A stretch of DNA of 64,000 nt, from positions 1 to 64,000 of the forward strand of contig JBAMJV010007701.1 in assembly GCA_037951105.1 (NCBI GenBank), given 5' to 3'. Below the pieces are notes generated by a model. That model was not told where the DNA came from and ran no database searches. It saw only the letters and a list, made by a program, of their open reading frames with translations. The translations under genes and the position numbers were made by a program. Positions 45,332 to 56,167 of this stretch are shown here, in pieces; the stretch's first letter is position 1; each line of letters begins with the position of its first letter. The DNA comes from Echinarachnius parma (taxonomy: Eukaryota; Echinodermata; Echinoidea; Clypeasteroida; Echinarachniidae).

Positions 45332-46652
45332 TGGCCCGGATCGATACAAACAAGCAAATGCTTACAAGCAGAAGTAAGGCATGAAAGGAATTTAATTTCG
45401 CTTATGACAAGAAATGTGTGATAGACAAGCAATTGCTTGAAAGCGTATTTAAAAAAAACATACCTTTTACTCACAAATGCAAGCATTAGCACAAGCACCT
45501 CTGGAGCAACTTGAGCATTTGCTTAGAATTGGTTTTTCCTTACAGAAAATCAAGAAATGTATATGTATTGAGCTGTACTTCGCTCTCTAAAATTTGTGGC
45601 AACCGATTTTAGAATACCCCCCAAATTAATGTTCCCAATTTGATTTAGTTGTTGAAGGAGAGAAGGGAAAGTGAGGGGTCGCACTCCCCTTTGTGCTCTA
45701 TCAAATAGGATGCTGCTGCATATACACGCTAGCTCAAAAGAGGTAAGCCCATGAGATAAAAGAGCCAGATAAATATTCATACCATTGAATTTCACCGAAC
45801 TGGCTGGTATTTTTTGGTATTGTACCATACAAGTTCACCCCTGAAAAGTGACCTACTTCCTTACTGCGCGCAGTACGCGCGCTGTGCAAGCGTATGCGCG
45901 ATGTCTTCTATTTTCGAAATGCAACCCCAAAATATCAAGTCATTACGTTAAATTTAAAGGGGAAAAAGACAGTTCTTTGCACCAAGATGAATGTAGCTCG
46001 CGGATATCTTGTTTTTAGAAATTTGCGTCACTTTTTTAGACCATCTTCTGATTTGTGTCGGAAATATCACCTATTGATTTTAGAGGCGGAATGGAATCAC
46101 GGCGTGGTAGTTCGAGATCTTAGCACGACACTAGTAAGTATCGTTTATAACAAATAATCCCGGAAACGGGACAACTAATGATTTTAAGGGAGGCTTGCGT
46201 AGTTGCTATGTATCCTGGTATCCGCTCAGTATTGACTTTGCACGTAATCGACAGAAAACGCGAGAGAGGTCACACATGTACAAAGTCAATGGCGAGACTA
46301 ACCGAGCGGACACAGGCATAGAAAAGGCCAATTTTCGTGGCGCTTAGAATCGTATAATTTCATCCTAATGACCAGTGTCTTCAAAATATTATGTAAACAA
46401 GTATTGGGGCGTTCGATTATTGCATAAATCAGTCCATGAAAATGTCAACTTTTAGCTGTGTTGTCATTCAATCAAAGAAGTGAGCGAGTGGCAACACCTT
46501 TATGGTACTCTGCAGTATTTGCTAGGTCAAGCACGCAAAAGGTAATACCAAAAGCAAAGGATTATAAATACATGTTTACGCAATTGCTTTTGCTTCCGCT
46601 TTCAATGCAATCCCTATGGAAGAGGTTTTGCTAGTGTTATTGATACGGGCCA
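45332..46652. mobile_element. Possible TIR element with GCAATTGC-type subterminal repeats
   Basis: TGGCCCGGATCGATACAAAC at 45332 partly mirrors GTTATTGATACGGGCCA ending at 46652. Both ends carry AAGCAATTGCTT-like words (45385-45540 and 46540-46620). Length about 1.32 kb. No transposase seen. Imperfect ends make the call tentative. Confidence 0.4.
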
Positions 46653-47219
46653 ATACATGTACAGAGCGTATTAAAAAAAAGGAAATCCATATATAGAGGG
46701 TTAATATTCCAAAGTAATTCATTATAGAGATTCAAAAGCATATTATCCATAAAGAGCAATTTTTTCTCTTTCCAATGATACTTCTCTTGTATCACTGGTG
46801 CAATGCATGACCGAGTACATTGCTCCGGAAGAGAAGAATGTCAAACCGCAAATCGAATGTCATTCTTGAATTAGTTCAATCTTTTATCCATTTACCAAAA
46901 CTTGGAAAAAGTGCGATTGGACATTGATCTCTTCAACTACAATAATTTCTTTACATCTGTGCATGTTTTATCAAAGTGGAAGTATCAGAATACCCTAGAA
47001 TGTCTATCAAAGCAAACCTCACCATGCATAATAACAAATAAATGCAATTATAACTTTCACAAAATTATGTACCCACTGACATATGAAATTACATGGGAAC
47101 ACATGTCAAACTAGTTTCCTTGTAAGCATTGAAATAATATTACTTCACATCATTATGCATAAGAATAAATCACAAACTTCACCGTGCCGATCATGCTATT
47201 GACATCACAATAGTTTACA
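46653..47219. other. AT-rich sequence, nothing identified
   Basis: No repeat ends or exons supported. Confidence 0.5.
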
Positions 47220-48660
47220 TTATACATAGTAAACATAAAAACATAATGACTGATTATAAATATAAGCTAATGGTTTTGCAATTACATCAGCAGCATCCTT
47301 CAGCAATCGGGCTGGAATATTATCAAAACCACGAGCTTTCTTTACATTTAAATAGTCCTTCACCTCATATTGATTAACTGGTTCCCAAAACAAATAGTCA
47401 ACTATTCCATCACTAAGATACTCTTTGAATGTAATAACATCATCATCATTACCATTAATAGATTTAGCAAGGTTAGGCCCAACGTTAACAAAAAAATCAT
47501 TAAAGCCTTCTGATATTTCTTTCCCTGAGGTTACAACTCTCTTACCATCGTCATCAACACAGAGCTTATCTACAGGTGATGTTTTTATTTTACTATTTAT
47601 ACTCTTCAATAGTTTATTGATTGACTTCCATGTTTGCGCTGTATCGCATTTATACATTTCAAATAAATCACTATATTATTTCCTCTTTGCATTCCTCACA
47701 ACTGTAGTTAAGACATTTCTATACTTCCTATATTTTTATAATTTTTATAAATAAATATTTTTATAATCTTCATTATGATTTGATGTTAATACTTTACCAT
47801 ACAATTTATGTTTTTTTTTTTAATTGACTTCTTAATAGCTCTAGATAACCACGGTTTATCATTCGTCCTCCTGGAAGAGTGACGATGAACAATCGGAGCA
47901 TATTGATTACAAATACCTATGAATGATTGTACAAATATATTATATGCCTTATTAACATCAGTACATTCATATACATTTTCCCAGGATTCCGAGAGTAAAC
48001 TATAACAAAACCTTTCTTTCTCATAGTATTTATATCTTCTATATCGTACTTCTCCTTGTGGTTGCAATTTTACTGAGCTGTCTGCAAAAATAGCTAATGT
48101 ACGAAAGTGATCTGAAATGTCAGTTACAATTGTACCAGTATATATGCGATCTGTACCCATATTTGTGCAAATATGATCAATTAAAGAACCTGACATGGGT
48201 GTTGGTAAGGGGCTTAATCAATTGATGCATCCCCAAACACACTAAGGAAGTAGCAAACATTTACACTGGGATTATACAAATCAATATTGAAATCACCCAT
48301 TAAAATAAAAAAAAATTGTATCAACTTTAATTCTTTCTAACACAGACAATAAACTCCCCTGAAACTGGACAATATCGGTATTTGGTTTTCTATAAATGAT
48401 ACCTACAACAACGGAACAATCACCAATCCAAACCTCATACCATATCGATTCAGCAAAATTTCGAATTGATACATTCTTCATACAATAATTTTAAGGCATC
48501 AATATTTGTATGTAAAGACCTAATATTTATATGAGAAATCGTGAAAGCTTTCGGGAACTTCGAACAAAATCTATTATCAAATTCAAATGGGGTTAACTCA
48601 AAAAAGTCAATATCAAACAAATTAATGTCTTCGTGGATATCAGCCATTTTCACCAAAAAG
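47220..48660 (-). pseudogene. CR1-like LINE, endonuclease to pre-RT (3' part lost)
   Basis: From about 48646 downward on the minus strand: MADIHEDINLFDIDFFELTP, AFTISHINIRSLHTNIDALK, WIGDCSVVVGIIYRKPNT, SGSLIDHICTN ... TIVTDISDHFRTLAIF (endonuclease end with the SDH motif), NDKPWLSRAIKKSIKKKN, GFNDFFVNVGPNLAKSING and KKARGFDNIPARLLKDAADV. This is the 5' half of a CR1-group ORF2: APE-like nuclease plus the start of the RT domain. It stops just before the RT palm; normal LINE truncation removes 5' ends, so losing the 3' half implies a later deletion or rearrangement. A frameshift separates the pieces near 48290 and another break lies at about 47650-47790. It shows a different sequence style from the 39.6-42.1 kb LINE. 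Confidence 0.85.
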
Positions 48661-48801
48661 TGAACATAGTAATGTGTTATAATATGGTTAGCCTGCATGG
48701 TACTTGCGTATTAAATTCATGTCTGATAAGATTCAACGCAGTGCCTCTTGAACTACACCTCATAATGGTATCAATTGTAAATAAGAAGAAGGCGTTGTTG
48801 A

Positions 48802-49065
48802 TTTACCTATGTTGTTAAAGCATTGTACGAGCTTACTATCTGTGACGTGGTTAGAGTTGTTGTCAAGGTGAGTGGTAGGGACGTTGGCACGGTGAAGTTC
48901 GTCCACCTCCAGGGGCAAACCCGGTATTGCTCAGCCATTCATTCCTTCCCACGCTTATGTGAAGAGCTTCCGTTAGATCAGCTCTCTGGTGCGGACGTGG
49001 ACCACGTGTCCGCGAGGGTTACTAGATTACGACAACACATTCAACATGTGTATCACTTCAGTTAA
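48802..49065 (+). CDS. Candidate terminal exon of an unrecognised host gene
   Basis: An open plus-strand stretch ending in TAA encodes up to about 87 residues including ALYELTICDVVRVVVKVSG, GTVKFVHLQGQTRYCSAIHS, FPRLCEELPLDQLSGADVDH and ARVTRLRQHIQHVYHFS. Composition is that of a folded soluble protein and it matches no transposon family I know. The part from GTCCACCTCCAG (48901) to the stop is repeated in the array units at 51001 and 54029; the upstream part is unique. A splice acceptor could be TTGTTAAAG at about 48820 or CCACCTCCAG at 48912; an internal AAGGTGAGT at 48865 is a possible donor. Between this copy and the 54 kb copy, about half of the coding differences are synonymous. Upstream exons were not found. 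Function unknown. Confidence 0.45.
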   Translation, partial: FTYVVKALYELTICDVVRVVVKVSGRDVGTVKFVHLQGQTRYCSAIHSFPRLCEELPLDQLSGADVDHVSARVTRLRQHIQHVYHFS

Positions 49066-50999
49066 AGCCATATAACAGTATTGGGAAATTTGGAAATGCT
49101 CCACACACACAAACATTACAAATAAGCTGTTATCACCAACCAATTTATCTGTATTGTACTACTATTATTATTCATCAATCTAGTATGTTAACTTAACATG
49201 AATAAAAAAATTTCAAACTTGTTTTGATGTAATTATGCTCACAAAAGCTAAACAAACCATGCATTCTAAAGTTTTCCATTAAAACGAAAGATTATTTACC
49301 ACTTTCCCCAACTTTTATTTTGGGGGCTTTTATTATGGTGTTAAAGGGACAACAAGCTACATTTCAAAAGTTGCGAGGTTATTGTCTTATGTATGAAGAA
49401 AATGTCATTTAACAGCATGCCTGGAAAAATTAGGGCTTGAAATCTCTTTTTCGTGGGGTTATAGACCTCAAAATAATAAAACGACATAGCGCGTTTAATT
49501 GTGTATTATACGAGTATTCACCCGGTGTGAAATTTCGCTCACGGCGCATTCCACGGAGTAACACGTTGCTGTGCCTGACCCCTACGTGACTCGCGCACAG
49601 ACTGTGATCGAAAAACGGCGTAAGCGAATACTAAACAAAATAACCCAAACTCGCTAAAACTGACTACACGTAATTGTGTATTCTTATTTTCGAGACTTTT
49701 TCCGTGACATACCTTTACAAATGTCGGCTTCACAATACCTTTACAAGAATATGTACAATATTGTTGTAATATTATGCTAAATCAGTTAAACTTCTTTATT
49801 GACGGATAGTTTGCTGGAGGGGCGCATTCGTTTTTCATTCCTAGAATCTAAATTACATGGCTGTTCGGTCTGAATGTGTTTGTGTGTGTTACTTCATCCC
49901 TATCCGTCTACTGGAAACTGTTCAGACGATTTATAAAAGGCGGAAAAAATGAATTTCAAAGACAAATCCCGTGTTGCAATATTTTGAAGTCAGATGCCCC
50001 TTTGACTGGACTAAGAAACTCAATATACGAATGTTGTTCGTGTTTTAAAGGGATGTAGTTAGGTGTTGGTTTTGAGGGCGCTTCCATTAATAGTTAATTT
50101 GTGAGGAAATTAACTATTAAGTCGAATACTTGGAAGATCACGTGATTTAAAAGATAAAACAAAAAGTGATTTGATCAAAATCGGTTGAGAAACAGCTGAC
50201 ATATGTAATATAATCCGGTTGGAATACATGACTGTGGGACCCATATTTATTCGATGAGCTTACCAAAGAAGTATATAACACCAAAACTGTTTTCAAAAAT
50301 ATACTAAAGATGTTTTTTTATATATTATGTTGATGATCTCTTTTTTTAATCATGACTTTGTACTGAGTTTAAATTATCCGCTCGCTTTTTTAGGTTGGTT
50401 CTTGAATTATTGTATTTATTTACATTCTTTGTCGGAAATAACTCATCTAAACTAAGTTATACACCTACTTATAATAGCAAAGCGCCATGCCCGATAATAA
50501 TTAATGAGCACTTGCCGATAATAATAATACTTGGCAAACAAGAGGTGGAACCATTCAAATCGCTCTTGGCATTATTAATCATACCTAGCGCACTACCATT
50601 ATGTTTGGCTTATTACATGTCAACCGAAACGTAATGTAATCACTTGTATTCATTCAGAACACATTGTTATTTTTGTTTGTCGCATGATCTTTTGCTGTCA
50701 TGAACAATGGAGTAAGGTACCACCTGGTTCGATATAATTGAATCACTGAACTAGTACGGCTTCATTCGCCATACTGGCGCCTATCGTATAATACTCTTTT
50801 GACAATCGTTTCATTCTCGTATAGAAAGTCAACACCAGTTATACCCCCGTAATGTTTTGGATGGATAGGCACTGTATCAATACGTCGAGCCGTTGGCGGG
50901 AATCGTTCAGATGATGATACAAAGTTCAAATTGGCATGTATACTACTCGATCTTAGTTCATATCCAAAATTAAAGGGATAGTACAATTTTGGTCAAACT
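48899..50999 (+). repeat. 2.1 kb tandem array, unit 1 (no insertions)
   Basis: Unit 1 runs from the exon segment through AT-rich sequence, a decayed family D MITE (49341-49935) and a GAGGGCGCTTCCATTAATAG stretch to the start of unit 2. It is the reference for the empty insertion sites: CGCTTATGTGAAG at about 48954-48966 and GTTAACTTAACATGAA at about 49188-49203. Confidence 0.92.
49341..49935 (+). mobile_element. Family D MITE in array unit 1 (altered ends)
   Basis: Left end TTAAAGGGACAACAAGC; right part CTGTTCAGACGATTTATAAAAG runs into GCGGAAAAAATG instead of the family terminus seen at 42679. Counterparts at 52376-52985 (unit 2) and 54470-55040 (unit 3) share the right-end change. Unit 3 instead keeps TCCGCCTTTTGCAAGC at the left, so the copies have lost different pieces. 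Confidence 0.7.
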
Positions 51000-51060
51000 G
51001 GTCGTCCACCTCCAGGCGCAAACCCGGTATTGCTCAGCCATTCATACCTTCCCGCGCTTA

Positions 51061-51459
51061 AGGAGTGGTCACATTGGACACGAATCCCCACGACTAGACC
51101 CACGAATGCAGTACGCATTGGTAGTAAATCTATGGCAAGCCGTTTTAACATTTATTCCTATTTCTTGATATCAATAATTTAATTATTTATATCAGTTTAT
51201 TTCTTGATATCAAGTATTACCAATACAGAAAAGTATTTTTTGATATCAAGAATTAATTTCTTGATATCAAGAATGCATTTCTTGATATCAAGAATTCGAT
51301 TTCTTGATATCAAGAATTGAATTCTTGATATCAAGAATTGAATTCTTGATATCAAGAAATAGGAATACATGTTAAAAACGGCTTGCCCTAGATTTGAACC
51401 AATGCGTACTGCATTCGTGGGTCTAGTCGTGGGGAGTCGTGTCCAATGTGACCACTCCT
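51061..51459. mobile_element. Harbinger-like MITE H, TTA target, TTGATATCAA array
   Basis: Outer ends AGGAGTGGTCACATTGGACA and its reverse complement extend over more than 100 bp. TTA is present on both sides (51058-51060 and 51460-51462), while units 1 and 3 have a single TTA at the same site. A 3 bp TTA duplication is the mark of PIF/Harbinger elements. The centre (51160-51360) is about eight copies of a ~20 bp unit built on TTCTTGATATCAAGAA. Non-coding. Confidence 0.93.
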
Positions 51460-51697
51460 TTATGTGAAGAGCTTCCGTTAGCTCAGCTCTCTGGTGCGGA
51501 CGTGGACCACGTGTCCGCGATGGTTACTAGATTACGACAACACATTCAACATGTTTATCACTTCAGTTAAAGCCATATAACAGTATTGGGAAATTTGGAA
51601 ATGTTACACACACACAAACATTACAAATAAGCTGTTATCACCAACCAATTTATATGTATTTTACTACTATTATTATTCATGAATCTAGTCTGTTAAC

Positions 51698-52231
51698 TTA
51701 AAGGGAAAGTTGAGTTTTGGTAGAGAGGGCGCTAGACTACTTAATTGGTTTGTGAGGTAATGAAAAACTGAGTGTAAAATTTGAAAGAGCATAATATTTA
51801 AACAATAAAATCATCTTTGTTTAATCAAAATCGGTTCAGAAACGGCTGAAATATCCATAAATATAACAATTTGTAATAAACCCGGGGCCCCGGGTTTATT
51901 AGAGAATTTTGAACCAGCCGTTAAAATTTCAAAAAAATGCTTCCTCTTTTCAAAAAGTTACAAAATAGGTATTTAAATAGTTGTTGGTTATTTCTCTATC
52001 TAATCACTATTTCAACAAAGCATCACATGCACAATATTTTATTCAAAATGGTTGAAACCGATGAGTGTTTAGAGAGCGCCCTCTTACGTTTTAACGGCTC
52101 TTTTTGAATGATAACATGATCTTTACTACGTTTACTTATTAGTTTGTAATGTAATGATGCAGGTTTTGGTTACTAAAATTCAGTTTCACTAAAACTGTAC
52201 TCTCCTTACCAGAACTCAACTATCCCTTTAA
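51698..52231 (+). mobile_element. MITE family G, copy 2, with proven TTAA duplication
   Basis: TTAAAGGGAAAGTTGAGTTT to ...CTCAACTATCCCTTTAA, 534 bp, inverted relative to copy 1 at 7130-7693. Units 1 and 3 carry the unoccupied site AACTTAACRTGAA, so exactly TTAA was duplicated. The 26 bp CCCGGGGCCCCGGG-centred palindrome sits at 51875-51900. Confidence 0.95.
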
Positions 52232-54026
52232 CATGAATAAACAAATTTCGACCTTGTTTTGATGTAATTATGCTCACAAAAGCTAAACAAACCATGCATT
52301 CTAAAGTTTTCCATTAAAACGAAAGATTATTTACCACTTTCCCCAACTTTGATTTTGGGGGCTTTTATTATGTTGTTAAAGGGACAACAAGCTACATTTC
52401 AAAAGTTGCGAGGTTATTGTCTTATGTATGAAGAAAATGTCATTTACAGCATGCCTGGACAAATTAGGGCTTGAAATCTCTTTTTCGTGGGGTTATAGAC
52501 CTCAAAATAATAACACGACACCGCGTGTTTAATTGTGTATTATACGAGTATTCACCCGGTGCGAAATTTCGCTCACGGCGCATTCCACGGAGTAACACGT
52601 TGCTGTGCGTGACCCCTACGTGACCCGCGCACAGACTGTGATCGAACAACGGCGTAAGCGAATACTAAACAAAATAACCCAAACTCTCAACAACTGACTA
52701 CACATAATTGTGTATTCTTCATTTTCGAGACCTTTTCCGTGACATACCTTTACAAATGTCGGCTTCACAATACCTTTACAAGAATAAGTACAATATTGTT
52801 GTAATATTATACTAAATCAGTTTAAACTTCTTTATTGACGGATATATAGTTTGCTGGAGGGGCGCATTCGTTTTTCATTCCTATAATCCAAATTACATTG
52901 CTGTTCGGTCTGAATGTGTTTGTGTGTGTTACTTTATCCCTATCCGTCTACTGGAAACTGTTCAGACGATTTATAAAAGGCGGACAAAATGAATTTCAAA
53001 GACAAATCCTGTGTTGCAATATTTTGAAGTCAGATGCCTCTTTGACAGGACTAAGAAACTCAATTTACGAATGTTGTTTGTGTTTTAAAGGGATGTAGTT
53101 AGGTGTTGGTTTTGAGGGCGCTTCGATAAATAATTCATTTGTGAGGAAATTAACAATTAAGTCGAATTACTTGGAAGAGCACGTGATTTAAAAGATAAAA
53201 CAAAAAGTGATTTGATCAAAATCGGTTGAGAAACAGCTGACATATGTAATATAATCCGGTTGGAATACATGTGGGACCCATATTTATTCGATGAGTTTAC
53301 CAAAGAAGTATATAACGCCCAAACTGTTTTCAAAAATATACTAAAGATGTTTTTTTATATATATGTTGATGATCTCTTTTTTTAATCATGACTTTGTACT
53401 GAGTTTAAATTATCCGCTCGCTTTTTTAGGTTGGTTCTTGAATTATTGTATTTATTTACATTCTTTGTCGGAAATAACTCATCTAAACTAAGTTATACAC
53501 CTAATTATAATAGCAAAGTGCCATGCCCGATATTAATTAATGAGCACTTGCCGATAATAATAATACTTGGCAAACAAGAGGTGGAACCATTCAAATCGAT
53601 CTTGGCATTATTAATCATACCTAGCGCACTACAATTATGTTTGGCTTATTACATGTCAACCGAAACGTAATGTAATCACTTGTATTCATTCGGAACACAT
53701 TGTTATTTTTGTTTGTCTCATGATCTTTTGCTGTCATGAACAATGGAGTAAGGTACCACCTGGTTCGATATAATTGAATCACTGAACTAGTACGGCTTCA
53801 TTCGCCATACTGGCGCCTATCGTATAATGCTCTTTTGACAATCGTTTCATTCGCGTATAGAAAGTCAACACCAGTTATACCCCGTAATGTTTTGGATGGA
53901 TAGGCACTGTATCAATACGTCGAGCCGTTGGCGGGAATCGTTCAGATGATGATACAAAGTTCAAATTGGCATACTACTCGATCTTAGTTCATATCCAAAA
54001 TTAAAGTGTACAATTTTGGTCAAACT

Positions 54027-55150
54027 GGTCGTCCACCTCCAGGCGCAAACCCGGTATTGCTCAGCCATTCATACCTTCCCGCGCTTATGTGAAGAGCTTC
54101 CGTTGGATCAGCTCTCTGGTGCGGACGTGGACCACGTGTCCGCGAGGGTTACTAGATTACGACAACACATTCAACATGTTTATCACTTCAGTTAAAGCCA
54201 TATAACAGTATTGGGAAATTTGGAAATGTTCCACACACACAAACATTACAAATAAGCTGTTATCACCAACCAATTTATATGTATTTTACTACTAGTATTG
54301 TTCATAAATCTAGTCTGTTAACTTAACGTGAATTAACAAGTTTCGAACTTGTTTTTATTAAATTATGCTCACAAAAGCTAAACAAACCATGCATTCTAAA
54401 GTTTTCCATTACACCGAAAGATTATTTACCACTTTCCCCAACTTTGATTTGGGGAGCTTTTATTATGTTGTCCGCCTTTTGCAAGCTAAATTTCAAAAGT
54501 TGCGAGGTTATTGTCTTTTATGAAAGAAAATGTAATTTAATAGCATGCCTGAAAAAAAATAGGGCTTGAAATTTCTTTTTCGTGAGGTTATAGACCTCAA
54601 AATAATAAAACGACAAAGCGCGTTTATTTGTGTATTATACGAGTATTCACCCGATGCGAAATTTCGCTCACGGCGCATTCCACGGAGTACCACGTTGCTG
54701 TGCGTGACCCCTACGCGACCCGCGCACAGATTGTGATCGAACAACGGCGTAAGCGAATACTAAACAAAATAACCCAAACTCGCGATAACTGACTACAGGT
54801 ATTTGTGTATTCTTCATTTTCGAGAACTTTTCCGTGACATACCTTTACAAATGTCGGCTTCACAATACCTTTACACAAACAAGTACAATATTGTTGTAAT
54901 ATTATGCTAACTCAGTTAAACTCCTTTATTGACCGAAATATAGTTTGATTTAGGGGGGGGGGGCATTCGTTTTTCATTCGTAGAATCCAAATTACAGGGC
55001 TGTTTGATCAGTCTACTGGAAACTGTTCAGACGATTTATAAAAGGCGAACGAAATGATTTTCTAAGAAAAACCCGTGTTGCAATATTTTGAGGTCAAATG
55101 CCTCTTTGACTGGACTAATAAACTCAATATACGAATGTTGTTTGTGTTAC
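54027..55150 (+). repeat. 2.1 kb tandem array, unit 3 (truncated)
   Basis: Aligns with units 1 and 2 from the exon segment up to about CGAATGTTGTTTGTGTTA at 55133-55150, then changes to the minisatellite region. Its exon segment (54029-54195) is uninterrupted and open. Confidence 0.9.
54029..54195 (+). pseudogene. Duplicate of the 49 kb exon segment
   Basis: Encodes VVHLQAQTRYCSAIHTFPRL ... LRQHIQHVYHFS and the same stop as the first copy, with GQ to AQ and HSF to HTF replacements plus three silent changes. It lacks the unique upstream part, but an acceptor-like CCACCTCCAG is kept, so use as an alternative terminal exon cannot be excluded. Confidence 0.5.
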
Positions 55151-55228
55151 GGATAGTCGGATGAGGGATAGTCAACCTATTCGAAACGTCGAGCCCCTCC
55201 TACCATCCATTCTCTCCTCGCAATACCA

Positions 55229-55541
55229 ACGGTCCTTCCAGGACTATCGCAACAGTCCTTTCTAGGACTACCAACAGTCCTTTCTAGGACTACCAACACT
55301 CCTTTTTTAGGACTCTCCTAGAAAGAATACCTACAGTCCTTTTCAGGACTATCGCAACAGTCCTTTCTAGGACTACCAACAGTCCTTTCTAGGACTACCA
55401 ACAGTCCTTTCTAGGACTACCAACAGTTCCTTTTATGACTCTCCTAGAAGGAATACCAACAGTCCTTTCTAGGACTACCAACAGTCCTCTCTGGGACTAC
55501 CAACAGTCCTTTCTAGGACTACCATAGTCCTTTTCAGGACT
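55229..55541. repeat. 22 bp minisatellite of palindromic units
   Basis: About 14 units of AGTCCTTTCTAGGACT separated by ACCAAC, with a few inverted or variant units (CTCCTAGAAAGAATACC, CTCCTAGAAGGAATACC). Each unit is itself a near-perfect hairpin. Followed by non-repetitive sequence. Confidence 0.95.
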
Positions 55542-55781
55542 CACCATCCTCCTCTCTCACATGGTGCGACCGCAAACCACACGTATTATATATACCACCA
55601 TGGAAACCGATACTTACAAGCAACATTTAGTATCATATTGTTTAGCAACTTTTCTAGTTTATAACGAGATATGCAAAACTCTGAAATATTATCGGGAAAA
55701 TGGCTATATCTTAGGATAAAATCAAGACTGACATGTACTTTGAACTAAGTGTTGAACTTAAACCTCTATGATCTCCATTGT

Positions 55782-56167
55782 TTAAAGGGATCTAGTAACT
55801 TTGTTGACATGTGCAAAAAGTGACGCAATGGTTGATGCAATGTATATTACTGTTATCTCATATGTCCACAGGGTATTGTGTGAAAATTTCAAGTCAAATG
55901 GATAGTGCATGGCCAAGTAATGAGCGAAAATGCAAAGTGATATTCAATAACTCACTGCACTCCCTTTGTACACAGAAGAAAAACTCGCCCGGAGTTTTTC
56001 TTATCTGAATACTTCGATCGTACATATCTTTGTAACGAAAGGGAAATTTGAAAAACCGAAACCTGTCCCATGATTTTATTGTTAATACGAATACAACAAG
56101 GTATGAGGGAACCGCTAGAACGATTTTTTTTTTTTAGGATTTGGACAATGTTACTTAGTCCCTTTAA
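55782..56167 (+). mobile_element. MITE family E, copy 2
   Basis: Same family and orientation as 6189-6537: begins TTAAAGGGATCTAGTAACTT and ends AATGTTACTTAGTCCCTTTAA. Carries an extra T run near 56125. Its terminal TTAA is also the left TTAA of the next element. Confidence 0.9.

Larger units (their letters stand above)
51000..54026 (+). repeat. 2.1 kb tandem array, unit 2 (two MITEs inserted)
   Basis: Collinear with unit 1 once the MITEs at 51061-51459 and 51698-52231 are removed, giving about 2.09 kb. Differences from unit 1 are scattered single bases and small indels. The exon segment is cut by the first MITE (51001-51060 and 51463-51570) and shows two extra amino-acid changes (LDQL to LAQL, SARVT to SAMVT), consistent with loss of constraint. 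Confidence 0.92.

Noticed and set aside
51160-51360. Regular palindromic repeats considered as a CRISPR array
   Set aside because: Repeats are ~20 bp with no unique spacers of constant length, inside a eukaryotic MITE.
50395-53670. A 79-residue frame open in both array units 1 and 2
   Set aside because: All five base differences between the units change the amino acid, so there is no sign of protein-level constraint; it is a chance frame in duplicated AT-rich DNA.
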